A stretch of 64,000 nucleotides of DNA from Eremothecium cymbalariae DBVPG#7215 (taxonomy: Eukaryota > Ascomycota > Saccharomycetes > Saccharomycetales > Saccharomycetaceae). This document shows positions 1-9,899 of the stretch, one piece after another. A program made the translations under genes and the position numbers. The stretch's first letter is position 1. Every line of letters begins with the position of its first letter. The stretch is from NCBI RefSeq assembly GCF_000235365.1, contig NC_016456.1:310001-374000 (forward strand), written 5' to 3'. The notes beneath the pieces are model-generated. The model was not told the DNA's origin and did not search any database. It was given only the letters and a program-made list of their open reading frames with translations.

Positions 1-848
1 ACGTTTTATAGGTAGTATCACCCTCACTTGAAAAATGATCGTTCGCCAGAGTAGATTCATTTTCTTCGAGATATCTGTCCACACTTCGATAGTCTGTTGG
101 TCTAGGCAAATTAGGCTGTTTCAGTTGGAGTTTTGAGGAAATGCCAGAAATATTTTCCCCCGGCAGAACCAGACTAGTCTTCCGCGTAGACACATCAATA
201 TATTCTTTACGTTTTGGAGAATGTAAATCTGAATTAAATGATATTTGAATTTTTTTCGTTGTTGATATGGGCGAACCCGAAGAAACGTCGCCCTCATCGG
301 AAACGCTATCATCAACAGTTAAGATCCCCAGACCATTCAGATAACGCTGCGATACTGCAGGAGGATTTACATTTGATGTAGGAGTTAGAACATGTTCCTT
401 TGTGACTTTTAGAGTCCGATCATTCGAAGCATCGAGTTGAAAAATTCCGTTTTTAACTGCGGAATGGATGGTCGGGGTTTTCATAGGATCATTGCCAGTA
501 GCTACAGACTCACCTAATGTTAAATATTTATGCTGAACTTTTGGTGAACCTTCAAGGTTATCATCAGAACCCGCAGTATGATAACTGTCGGTGGTGTTTA
601 ATGTTTTCATTGAAGAAGTTTCTGAAAACTCACGCAACTTCATTTCAAACATCTTCACTTTCCTAGATCTATCCTCCATTAAGTTACCCATAGATCGAGT
701 CCTTGAACTAGTCGGATGTAAGCTCAGCGGTTGAGTAGGTGATATTTCGTAACATTTGTCCAGGTCTTTGTGTTTATCACCGTGCTGCTTCTGTGCTTCA
801 TGTGGCATTTTTTGATCAATACCTATATTTGAGGAGGGCAAATCCATT
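1..848 (-). CDS. Unrecognised Ser/Thr-rich protein, N-terminal part only (gene runs off the left edge)
   Basis: An open frame on the minus strand begins at the ATG at 846-848 and stays open for 282 codons to the window edge, so the C-terminus is missing. I do not recognise the protein. It is hydrophilic and rich in Ser, Thr, Asn and Lys, with no membrane segment, signal peptide or catalytic motif. It looks like the disordered N-terminal region of a larger regulatory or cytoskeletal protein. A basic stretch around residues 50-75 (RSRKVKMFEMKLREF) is the only part that looks structured. It lies on the same strand as ECM25, about 870 bp further on. Open-frame length and start position support a real gene; function is unknown. 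Confidence 0.6.
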
Positions 849-1718
849 ATTCTTGTGTTTTAATTATATATAGCAATTCTCAGTCAAAACTGTAATCAAC
901 TGAACGACCTTCTTAAGTGAAATTATAATCCGACAACTGAGATGATAGTTGGACGTACTTTACCCAATGGTAATCCTAAAACTAACGTTTTTGTGTAGCA
1001 ATTGGAAATGAAACCGTGATTGTCGTCCAAGTACTATAATAGTACTTCGTTATATCTTAATATTATTAGCAATCCTTATATTAGCAAATTATCCTTAAAA
1101 TTGTATCAAGGACCTATTTCTTCTCTCCCTATCTTCCCAAACTCCTCCGTTTAATTTTTAGCAATCCGTTGTTTCTAACGATTCTTACAACTGAAATAAC
1201 AAAATAAAAACGATAAATTACTGATTATAATGTGTAGCCTCAACTGCCAGTTAAAGTGACAACTATTAATTATAATTAACTCTCCGTTCTCTAGAACTGT
1301 TGATTGATGATTAAAGTTAAGAGACGAAGAAAGATTTTGACAAAATCAGCTTTCAAGAACATATCCTTATGTTGGTTGCGAGTAATACTTCAAATTTTGA
1401 ATAGCTTCCTTTTCAGGTAAGAAACTCAATCGAGCGCGACACGAAACCTTAGACCTGATGACATAAGTATAATCTGATTTCTTAAACAATATTGTTAGAT
1501 CTAGTTTTTAACATTTACGATATACGATTGTAAAATGAAACAAAGTGCACGCCAAAAGGGCCGAGGTTCACTATCCATATCAGCGATTAGTTCGAGCACC
1601 ACGGTTGGATTACTCGAATAGTATAAGGTGAATTAGTTTTTTCAAATATATATTTCGTTGCAGAATAGAGTGAAGCTACAGAAAAAGAAAACAAAATATT
1701 TCTCTTATTTATTTTATT
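849..1718. other. Intergenic region between the left-edge gene and ECM25; nothing recognised
   Basis: This AT-rich stretch holds the presumed promoter of the left-edge gene and the 3' flank of ECM25. A 28-codon plus-strand ORF at 1535-1621 resembles nothing I know. I see no tRNA, snoRNA box pair or repeat. Confidence 0.5.
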
Positions 1719-3727
1719 CTACTCCTTTTTCACTTCTTGAATGATTTTCAAGCCTTGTAATCTTTGTTCGTAGAGGGTTGCAAGTCTAGAAACTTTATTT
1801 CCTGATGGTATATCGGAGTAACCATTTGGTGAAAACTTTATAGTTGCAGTACTTTTCCGAGATTTGAGTTTCTTTTTTTTAATTCTTGATCAAATGTTTG
1901 TATTTTTTCGTTCTTTTCGAAGGCCAGATGTTTAATGTCGTCGACCAGGACGATTGGATCTACATTACTAGAATGTTCATCCATGATGACACTGTCCGTT
2001 TCGAGTATTTTGTCTTGTGTTTGTGGTTTTTTTGCATCATTTCTGCTGCTGTGAGTACTACAGTTTGCATCGGTGCTGTCACTGTCCTTCCAGAGAGCGG
2101 CACTAGACAGTCTGAGCGAAATGTTTGAAGAGTTATTTCTCAACTTCATGGAGGGTATTAGCTCAAGAGGGATAACTGTTGTTGCTGTTTCAGGCTTCGA
2201 TTTTCCCGTAAGGCTGTCAGAGTCCGATTCTGTGTCATTCGCTATGGGCAGTGTAGATAAGCGGAGAGACGTACTTGAAGTTTTGTTTTTTAATGACGGA
2301 AGTTCACCAGCTGCTGCAGAAACTGGTAAACTAGCAGCTGTTTGGAATGTTTTACGTGGACTTCCACGCGCAGGCAGCCCCTTTGAGTTTAATCTTGCGT
2401 TGCATATGCTAGTTGGACTGGGAATTCCACCCGCAGCAAGAGAATCAACGGGCAACCGTTTTGGCAACGGGGGTGGAGATGGGGATCGTGAGTGATTCTG
2501 TATATCAATTATTAATTGAGCTTCACCAGAGGTTTTCGATCGACGATGGTTGATATCTTGGTACTTCGGAGGAAGCATATGTTGTGGCACCACCTTAGCT
2601 GATACCGACTTTGAACGACGGTGCAATCCAGTATGTCTCTCCATTTTAGATCTTACCGCTTCAAAATGAATCAACAAATTTCTGATAAACCGAGTACCAA
2701 TCGCCAATCTATCTCCACTCTTTATAGAGACCTTCTCCTTGCACATAGATGATGTTAAACATTTGCTCAACGTCATGTAAGTATGGTTGGTTATTTTACT
2801 GTTCTCTATCAATGTGAGAAAAAATGGAAAAATAGCCACCACTAAATCGTAATAACCATTATAAGCCATCATGGCAAAAAAGGTGTTGTATGTATACTCA
2901 AAACTATCATCAATGGGAAGTGGCAAAAGATCTATTGGAAAAAGTGGCTTCGATTTACCCTTCATGAAATGCAAAAAGACCGACGCAATGGAGTATATGT
3001 CCCACTGGGATAAGTCAATGTAGTTTGTTCTATCGATGACATCTAGTAAAATGTTGATTTTCTTATACGATCCTGGTTTCTGAAATACAAGTGGATTAAT
3101 CGGTGCTTCAAGTCTCAATCTTTTGAAAATTTTATCAAAAATTAGCTGCCTGTACTCTCTGCGAGATATACTATTCACTCTGGGACTGTGAAACGTGTCC
3201 ACTGTTCGAATCGTATCGCTAATTTCATAATCGTAAAGGTAGACATTTAGAGATATCCTTAACTTTGTAATGTCAATATACTCAGCAAGCTCGGATAAAT
3301 TAGAAACATGTATCAGAGTTTCTTTGGAATCCCCTCCATTAAGGAATTTAATATTCATAACATTCTTGAGCACTTGATATACCGTTCGAATAAAGAACGA
3401 CTCATGAACAATATACATCTTCTGCAAATAACTCTTGCTCGGTTTTGGTAACCGTGAATACATGCGAATTCCGTCCACCCAACTGATATTATTCGAAGTG
3501 AAACCTGAAGAAAACACGACAAGTGAAAAAGGCTGAGATGGCAACCGAGATATCAGTTTATCCATTAGCTTATCCAATAACAGTTCATATAACGGCCCAT
3601 CATTAACTTCTGCACTAGAAGGCAAATACGTGGAATCAAATGCGTAAATAGGATGTCCTGTAGTAGGATCCACTGTGTACGATTCAAATATTATGTTATT
3701 GACGTTAACGTCTATTTTAGGGGGCAT
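1719..3727 (-). pseudogene. ECM25: ECM25-like protein with an N-terminal Sec14/CRAL-TRIO-RhoGAP-like region; reading frame broken near the 3' end
   Basis: The start is the ATG at 3725-3727 (MPPKIDVNVNN); the upstream open frame begins only at a TTG. The first about 390 residues follow S. cerevisiae Ecm25 closely (HPIYAFDSTYLPSS, LVVFSSGF, IVHESFF, YIDLSQWDIYS). A Ser/Pro-rich linker follows. The frame ends early at a TAA at 1838-1840. The next frame continues to a TAG at 1719-1721 and encodes the conserved Ecm25 tail (GYSDI...NKVSRLATLYEQRLQGL). One additional A in the eight-A run (T8 at 1873-1880 on the plus strand) would join the two into about 669 residues. In S. cerevisiae the protein is linked to cell wall and bud-site morphogenesis. 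The tail is well conserved, so I read the break as a base-calling error rather than decay. Confidence 0.85.
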
Positions 3728-3957
3728 TATTTTAACACTAGCTTTATTCCAACTGTAATTGAGTTTTTCCAAATGACAATCGGCGTACGGTTTAACCTTG
3801 CTTTCTTAACTATCACTGCATTAAATCATAATCAATTATAATGAAAGTGAGAACACACTTTGTCTCTTCGTGTTGGATTGTCTACGAACTAGAATTTCGT
3901 TTGTATATAACAAAATTTGTCACCGTATGTTAGGAAATAAAAATAAAAAATTGAGAA

Positions 3958-4046
3958 CTCCTCATACGGGGCTCGAACCCGTGACATTTCGGTGCCTTGC
4001 AAGCATGCGTAAAAGCCGAACGCTCTACCAACTGAGCTAACAAGGA
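3958..4046 (-). tRNA. tK(UUU): tRNA-Lys (anticodon UUU) with a 16-nt intron
   Basis: Read on the minus strand, a full cloverleaf folds. The acceptor stem is TCCTTGT with ATGAGGA, then a D arm (GCTC...GAGC), an anticodon stem TTCGG/CCGAA around loop C-U-UUU-A-A, and a T arm ACGGG-TTCGAGC-CCCGT with discriminator G. The intron lies one base 3' of the anticodon, at 3994-4009, the canonical position; mature length is 73 nt. The S. cerevisiae tRNA-Lys(UUU) also carries an intron, somewhat longer. A T-rich pol III terminator is not obvious directly downstream on the minus strand. Confidence 0.95.
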
Positions 4047-4781
4047 CGAGTTCCCTTTATTCCTATCTGTCCGGGACAAGGTGATCTACATATGTGTAAT
4101 TTGGTCACGTGCCTGCACACTCACCTCAACATGGTTGTCATGAAATCAGAAGGTGACTAAGCCTACGAGGCAGCGTTTCAGCATTGTAGTTAGTAGGATA
4201 GCGATACCTCTCTGGCTCGACAGCAGGCAACTGATCCGGTCAGAGACTACATACCACACCGACTCTCAAATAAAGCTTAGCCAGCGCGTGAAGAGACGTT
4301 CAAGCTAGCAAAGACCTAGGTTCTCTCTACATTGGTACTCAAAGGAAAAAGTAACGGTTTTTAGGCTCTCTTTCCCCTAAAGAATATATATAGTATTCTG
4401 CAAGTGCGCTGCGTTGTACTGCCTTCTTAATGCGTTTTTGAAATTTATTCTTCGGGAGCCAAGAGCACAGGAACTTGCGGTTACCCAAATGATATATGTA
4501 AAAGCCTAAGGGGGTTGGGGTGGGGGTTGATTAATTACCTTGTTCTGGAGCCTCTAATTGGAAATCAAGCAGAAAAGCAAGTAGATGGATGGAAGTCCTT
4601 GCAAAAAAAGGGAATGATTTTGTAATGGACGATGGGTGATGGGTGGTAGGTATATATGATATGATATATAATTAATTCGTAGTATCGAGAACTAACAAAT
4701 CAGCGAACATCGACGTTGGAAAATTTGCTTTTCGAAGGAATAAAAATCTACAATTAGCCAACATTATACATATTTGGAAAG
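4047..4781 (+). promoter_or_regulatory. MSC1 upstream region with stress-element-like sites and TATA-like repeats
   Basis: This 735-bp region separates the tRNA from MSC1 and contains no credible ORF. It has two STRE-type cores, CCCCT at 4374-4378 and AGGGG at 4509-4513; the second lies in a G-rich strand-asymmetric patch at 4509-4527. A run of TATA-like sequence lies at about 4651-4672. MSC1 is stress-induced in S. cerevisiae, so Msn2/4-type control is plausible, but motif matches this short occur by chance. A GTCACGTG E-box at 4104-4111 lies near the tRNA. Confidence 0.4.
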
Positions 4782-6365
4782 ATGAAGTTTTCAGGTTGTG
4801 TTTTAGTTGCGGCGGCAGCGATAGCAGTAGGAGCTGAGTCCTCGACATCGTTTTTTGACAAATGGAGTGATTCGGATATCAAGCAGTACCTCAAGGATAA
4901 CGGGCATGAGGTTGCGGATAAAGTACAGCAGCCATTAGAATCGCTCAAGGAGCTGGCATTGAAAGAGTGGCAAAAACATAATGAGCAGAAGCCATGGTGG
5001 AAGATTTGGGATAACCAGGAGGATTCTGGTAGTTGGTTACAGGAAGAGAGCGACTCAGAAGTCGGTGACTGGCTGTTCGACACGTGGTCTGCTGATAGTT
5101 TGAAGAAGTTGCTGAAGAGTGCACGTTTGAAGTATGACTCCAGTAGTTCAAGGGATGCCTTAGTATCAACAGCCAAGAACAACTTTAAAAAGATTTCTGA
5201 TAAGGTTGGTGCGTCAGGGTTTTATCCATCGGAACCCTTTTTCAAGCACTGGGAGACTTCCGACCTCAAAAATTGGTTGGCCGAGTATGGAATCTCCTAC
5301 GACCAAGCGAAGTCCACACGTGATGACTTGCTGAAGAAGGTTAGAGATAACATTCATCGTGCTACAAAATACTACGATGATGAGAGACTAGAGCTTTTGA
5401 CCTCTCTAAACTTTTTGTCGGACTATTACGACAACGACGGTTCGTTGGATGCCGTTGACTTCAGTTCTTGGTCTCCAAGCGTTTTGAAGAAGTGGTTAAA
5501 TTTGCACAAGGTAAAGTTGGATGAGACTTTGGCTGAAGACCGCGACTACTTGATCAATTTGGCCACGAAATCCAAAAATCTCCTAAACGATGATGTGGAG
5601 TGGCTATCTAATGCAGCTCAGAAGCAGGTCTCGTCTTCTCTCTCAAATGGTCCTGATGCAATTCTCTCTCTGTGGGATTCCGCCGTTGGTAAGGGGGACA
5701 AGCCCAAATACGATTCTGGAGATGAAGAAGAAGAAGAGGTAATCAACGATACATTCTTACTCGATGTTGAATATTGGCCTAAGCAAAAATTAAAGGAGTT
5801 CTTGGAAGCTCGTGATATTTCATACCCGGTTCTTTCTACTCGTAAGGATTTGCGTAACATGGTTATAAAATATAGAAGCAAGCCGGTAAAGAATTTGAAA
5901 GATGTTGACTCAGCGTGGTTCCCAGGCTTTTCTCTTGGTCAAAACTTGCAACAATGGTCTGTTGAAAATACGCAGGCAGCAAAAGATGCTTTGGGGTCTG
6001 CCAGGGACAAATTGCGCGACTGGACCTCCGGAAGCTATGAGAAAGCTGAGGATTCTGCAGAATCAGCTGGGGCTGAGGTCAAATCCAACTCAAAAAATGT
6101 TGCTAATAATTTTAAGCAAAAGATGTCTGACTGGACTGATATTTTTGAGTCATGGACTGCAGATGAGTTGACCAAATACCTGAACAACTTCGGCATCCGT
6201 GTTCCTACGAGCTTTACAAAGAAGAAGCTGGTTAGAATGGCTAAGGCCAATTCAAAATCATTTTTTGGACCCCGTCTTGAACCAAGCTATTTTGATAGGT
6301 TAAACAAAAAAGTCAGGGAATGGGCCAACTATGGCTACTCCTATATTTTACAAACCGTGAGTTAA
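4782..6365 (+). CDS. MSC1: Msc1-like stress protein with repeated Ish1-type domains
   Basis: The 527-residue product starts with a signal-like hydrophobic segment (MKFSGCVLVAAAAIAVGAES). It then carries at least five copies of the short Ish1/Msc1 stress-protein domain, each centred on F/Y..WS...LK.WL.. followed by K...R..L; examples begin near residues 24, 99, 150, 224, 326 and 449. S. cerevisiae Msc1 (513 residues) is of similar length. It was named for a role in meiotic sister-chromatid recombination, while its S. pombe relative Ish1 is a stress-responsive nuclear-envelope protein. An acidic run lies near residue 310. COX14 follows on the same strand, as in S. cerevisiae (YML128C-YML129C). 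Biochemical activity is unknown. Confidence 0.93.
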   Translation: MKFSGCVLVAAAAIAVGAESSTSFFDKWSDSDIKQYLKDNGHEVADKVQQPLESLKELALKEWQKHNEQKPWWKIWDNQEDSGSWLQEESDSEVGDWLFDTWSADSLKKLLKSARLKYDSSSSRDALVSTAKNNFKKISDKVGASGFYPSEPFFKHWETSDLKNWLAEYGISYDQAKSTRDDLLKKVRDNIHRATKYYDDERLELLTSLNFLSDYYDNDGSLDAVDFSSWSPSVLKKWLNLHKVKLDETLAEDRDYLINLATKSKNLLNDDVEWLSNAAQKQVSSSLSNGPDAILSLWDSAVGKGDKPKYDSGDEEEEEVINDTFLLDVEYWPKQKLKEFLEARDISYPVLSTRKDLRNMVIKYRSKPVKNLKDVDSAWFPGFSLGQNLQQWSVENTQAAKDALGSARDKLRDWTSGSYEKAEDSAESAGAEVKSNSKNVANNFKQKMSDWTDIFESWTADELTKYLNNFGIRVPTSFTKKKLVRMAKANSKSFFGPRLEPSYFDRLNKKVREWANYGYSYILQTVS

Positions 6366-6499
6366 CCGACATTTAATAAACTTCCAAATTAAATTTATTA
6401 CTTGTTTTCTATTAAATTATAGTTATTTCTAAGTCCAGGTAATGCACGTCGCTTATTCGCAAAGAAGATTAGCGAATAAGCCGTGTCATACTTATACAT

Positions 6500-6500
<1 letters not shown>

Positions 6501-6530
<30 letters not shown>

Positions 6531-6533
6531 TTA
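6501..6533. repeat. TTA trinucleotide microsatellite
   Basis: About eleven TTA units, interrupted by one extra T stretch, lie in the 345-bp gap between MSC1 and COX14. This is a simple repeat in intergenic sequence. Confidence 0.9.
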
Positions 6534-6709
6534 TACATACCAGCTAGTTCTGTAGCTAGTACAAACGAACGTTATTATCAAGATCGTGGTTTGTGATTTC
6601 ATGTTCCTTAAAATTTCGTTGAACCTCATTTAACGAATCATCTACTATACTTACTAAGTGCGACAACAATATACAAAGTAAGGTACAAAGGTTAGTATTT
6701 GGTGCTAAG

Positions 6710-6892
6710 ATGTCCAAATATGCCTGGTATACAAGGCTCACGGATGCAGCTCATCGTTTGACTGTTTTGACTTTGGTTGGTGGCACATTATATATGACTG
6801 GTGGACTGGTTTATACCATGTATCTCAACGGTAAGAAGTACGAAGATCAGGTTACAAAGAAAACGGAAAGAGAAGCAGCTCTTGAGGGCTAG
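6710..6892 (+). CDS. COX14: Cox14, mitochondrial inner-membrane factor for cytochrome c oxidase assembly
   Basis: The 60-residue protein starts [19 protein letters not shown], almost identical to S. cerevisiae Cox14. One membrane helix lies at about residues 18-40 ([20 protein letters not shown]), followed by a charged tail. Cox14 acts with Mss51 and Coa3 to couple COX1 mRNA translation to assembly of complex IV. The S. cerevisiae protein has 70 residues; the difference is in the variable C-terminal tail. It is downstream of MSC1 on the same strand. Confidence 0.95.
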   Translation: MSKYAWYTRLTDAAHRLTVLTLVGGTLYMTGGLVYTMYLNGKKYEDQVTKKTEREAALEG

Positions 6893-7098
6893 AATTTTTA
6901 ATACTATATTTATGTTTGAACATCTTCCTTCCCGCATTTGGTTTTGTTCTTATGTTATGTTTTCTGGCCATAATTATGAAACATGCGGTGTGAATATTAT
7001 ATAACCTTGTATATATGCTACTTAAATGCTGCTTTCTGCGGAATATAGCCCTACTAAATACATAGACATTGATGCAATATTAGATATGCCTTTAACTG

Positions 7099-7814
7099 CT
7101 AATATCTTTTTGTCTTTTTGCATTTCGGTTCTTTTGCCAAGGTTACTGCAGTCTTCCGTTTCTTCCGTGATAGCGGTTTGCCACTGTGTGAGATGCCATT
7201 TTTGGTAAGATTGCATAGCCTCTGTTCTAGTCTTGCTATTTCTGAAGACTTTGGATTAAGTACGATTACATCTTCCGTGGTAAATGCTTGGGAACATGCG
7301 GGACATTGACAAACCTCTTGAATCAGTTTTCGAGGCAGGACGTCTCCGCACTTACTAAGATAAATGAATGAACTTTTCGATAAACCTAACGTTTCCTCCC
7401 CTATTTCACATTTTAGCCTACCAGTTCTGCCATCCCGGATCAAATTACGTAACTCTACAACATCGCTGAGCCTCCTTATATGCTTGTACATGTCTATTTG
7501 TTGCAAAGTATACTCCGCATGGTCTGGACTGAGTAGCCATTCCAATACAGACTCTTTGTTCAGCAAATTACCTAGATAATCACTCATAAGTGGGATTTCT
7601 AACTGCTTATTAGATAAACTGCATGTCGTCCACCTAGACTCCCACGAATATTCTTCAACGTTGTCATCGGAGGCAGTTTGAGTTCCACCAATAGCATTAA
7701 TAGTTAACGAATTAGACTTATTTATAGAACCACCATCGTTCTGTACAGTCGTTAGTAAACAAGTTGGATATCAAGTTTAACGATATATAAAGCTATCGAA
7801 GAACATACGCCCAT
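7099..7814 (-). CDS. RTF2: Rtf2-family protein (replication termination / splicing-linked, RING-like), two exons
   Basis: Exon 1 is only ATGGGC (7809-7814). The intron is 7741-7808 (68 nt; 5' GTATGT, branch TACTAAC at 7751-7757, 3' ACAG) and exon 2 is 7099-7740. The spliced product has 215 residues and begins MGNDGGSINK, the hallmark of the Rtf2 family. Next come W..C.LSN..L (about 37-48), a GNLLNKESVLEWLL segment and a C-terminal incomplete RING-like part (CQCPACSQAFTTEDVIVLNP). The tail is basic and probably nuclear (SRKKRKT, KKTKRY). In S. pombe, Rtf2 acts at replication barriers and in splicing; I believe S. cerevisiae has no ortholog. An unspliced reading would start at an internal ATG at 7587 and lose 53 residues. 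It is transcribed divergently from the U2AF35 gene. Confidence 0.88.
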
Positions 7815-7973
7815 GACTAATCATTAGCACTCAGAGTCTAGTGAATGCTTGCTTTGTTGATCTCCGGAAATGTCAAAATCGCTGTAGTATGCGGGAAAAA
7901 AAAGTAGAATGCTCATCTTCGTCTCAACACCAGTCTACAGTCGATTCAAGAGAGACCAGATTAGAGCATCAAC
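7815..7973. promoter_or_regulatory. Shared bidirectional promoter region of RTF2 and U2AF35
   Basis: Only 159 bp separate the two ATG codons of the divergent genes, so both must be driven from this stretch. I see no named transcription-factor motif in it. Confidence 0.7.
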
Positions 7974-8685
7974 ATGTCTTACGATGAAAGGGATAAATGG
8001 TATGTCCATACACTATTATGACGGCTCTAATGGGTGTTTTTATGTTATAGTTGCTCTCAATATTTTTTGGTTACTAACAGATTTGCATAGTCACTTCTAT
8101 TATAAAATTGGCGCTTGCCGGCATGGTGATAAATGTTCCAAGAGACACTCCAGGCCAATAAATTCCCAAACCATAGTAATCTACAACATGTACATACCAC
8201 CAAATGACATCAACCAGGTAAAATTGCAAGCTGAGGATTTTGATTTTTTTTACGAGGATGTCTTCTTGGAAGCAGCAAAATTTGGAGAGGTGCAAGAAAT
8301 AATAGTCTGCGAGAATAAGACTGACCATCTTAATGGTAATGTGTATATCAGATTTTCTACGTCAGATGCGGCTAAAGCGGCTCGTGATGCATTTGTTACC
8401 AGGTGGTATGGAGAGAGACCGCTCTATTGCGATTTATCTCATGTCACCGACTTTCGTGAGGCTGTATGCAAAAGCTATGAAGAAGGTAAATGTGGCAGAG
8501 GCGAACAGTGTAATTTTATCCATAGGCGAAGGGTGGACTACAGTTTAGCAAACGGTTTACTCCTTAGTCAGTGGAAGAAGCGTCACATTAGCGTACCGCA
8601 GAAACCAAATACTGGAGATACTCCTGGTAACACTTCCCCATTGCTTAAAAGCAATCCTCCGGCAGCTGCGCCTCCGTTTTCCTAG
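7974..8685 (+). CDS. U2AF1: U2AF small subunit (U2AF35 / U2AF1), 3' splice-site recognition factor, two exons
   Basis: Exon 1 is 7974-7999, the intron 8000-8090 (91 nt; GTATGT, TACTAAC at 8072-8078, CATAG) and exon 2 8091-8685, giving 206 residues. The spliced start reads MSYDERDKCHFYYKIGACR. The order is zinc finger 1 (C-x8-C-x5-C-x3-H, from residue 9), a central U2AF-homology RRM (about 38-138), zinc finger 2 (C-x7-C-x5-C-x3-H, preceded by VTDFREAVCKSYEEGKC) and a short tail with no long RS domain. In other eukaryotes U2AF35 pairs with U2AF65 (Mud2 in yeast) and reads the AG at the 3' splice site. S. cerevisiae lacks U2AF35. The ATG at 7909 gives an ORF that reads through the intron and lacks the correct start. 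Confidence 0.93.
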
Positions 8686-8851
8686 CTGTATATGCCAAGC
8701 AAGGGACCCAATTAACACCTTTAACATAAACCCTGTCCGTGGCATCTTATTTATTGTGTAATGGACTTGCATTAATGGAGTTTTAATATTCGAATCATAA
8801 CGTAGATAATGATGTGTATATATAATGCCCTTCAAATTACATATGAATCTC

Positions 8852-8860
8852 GGTGGCAAA
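8852..8860 (+). promoter_or_regulatory. PACE element (GGTGGCAAA), predicted Rpn4 site
   Basis: The exact nonamer GGTGGCAAA lies 65 bp upstream of the PRE8 start. This is the proteasome-associated control element bound by Rpn4 in S. cerevisiae, and it is in front of a proteasome gene. Confidence 0.85.
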
Positions 8861-8924
8861 CCTAGTTGATTATGGATCATTCATATGTGAGTAGTTGGTT
8901 AAGGCGATACAAAGAAGTGCTAAA

Positions 8925-9760
8925 ATGGCTGATAGATATTCGTTTTCATTAACTACATTTTCACCAAGGTATGTGGTGTTACATGGCGTGTTGAATTTAA
9001 TGGGATTGTTTTTGATGCAGGATATATATACTAACTTTGTTATTTGCGTAGCGGTAAGCTTGGACAGATCGATTATGCATTAGCAGCTGTGAAACAGGGG
9101 GTTACCTCTCTAGGTATTAAAGCTACGAATGGGGTGGTTATTGCAACCGAGAAGAAGGCCAATTCAACTTTGACCTTAACAGATACATTAGATAAAATTT
9201 CTAAAATTACCCCAGACATCGGTGCCGTTTATTCAGGCATGGGCCCGGATTTCAGAGTGTTGATTAATAAGTCGAGAAAGACAGCATATGGGAGTTATAT
9301 GAAAACGTACGGGGAATATCCACCAACTAAGATACTTGTTTCTCAGATTGCAAAAATTATGCAGGAGGCGACTCAATCTGGTGGTGTGAGACCCTTTGGT
9401 GTTTCACTGTTAGTCGCAGGTTATGACAATCATAATGAATTTGGGCTATACCAAGTGGATCCCTCTGGATCTTATTTCCCATGGAAGGCGACAGCTATTG
9501 GTAAAGGTGCTACTGCTGCTAAGACTTTCTTGGAGAAGAGATGGAACAACGAACTAGAACTTGAAGACGCTATTCATATTGCCTTATTAACCCTAAAGGA
9601 GTCTGTAGAAGGAGAATTTAACGGGGAAACAATAGAGGTAGCAGTTATAGGTGAAGAAAACGACGACCTTTTAGGTTACAAAGGTGATGCAACGGCTAGA
9701 GGGCCAAGGTTTAGAAAATTCACACCACAAGAAATCAACGATAGGTTAGACGCTTTGTAA
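8925..9760 (+). CDS. PRE8: 20S proteasome subunit alpha-2 (Pre8), with an intron
   Basis: Exon 1 is 8925-8968, the intron 8969-9051 (83 nt; 5' GTATGT, TACTAAC at 9029-9035, 3' GTAG) and exon 2 9052-9760. The spliced product has 250 residues, the same as S. cerevisiae Pre8. The joint rebuilds the conserved start MADRYSFSLTTFSP then SGKLGQIDYA. Without the intron the ORF lacks the alpha-subunit N-terminal gate residues. Alpha subunits form the outer rings of the core particle and have no protease site. The S. cerevisiae gene is intronless as I recall. UTP14 is convergent downstream. Confidence 0.97.
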
Positions 9761-9899
9761 TAAAATCATATCGATATGGTGTAACATAGGTATCAATATA
9801 TATGTATATATATATATAACAAGAGAATAATACACTTGCAATGTCATGCTTTTTTATTCTTTAATGGCAGCTATTTTACAGTTATATGGCGTAGTTTAT

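Noticed and set aside
7022..7216. Short ORFs overlapping RTF2 on either strand
   Set aside because: They are shadows of the RTF2 exon with no recognisable product.
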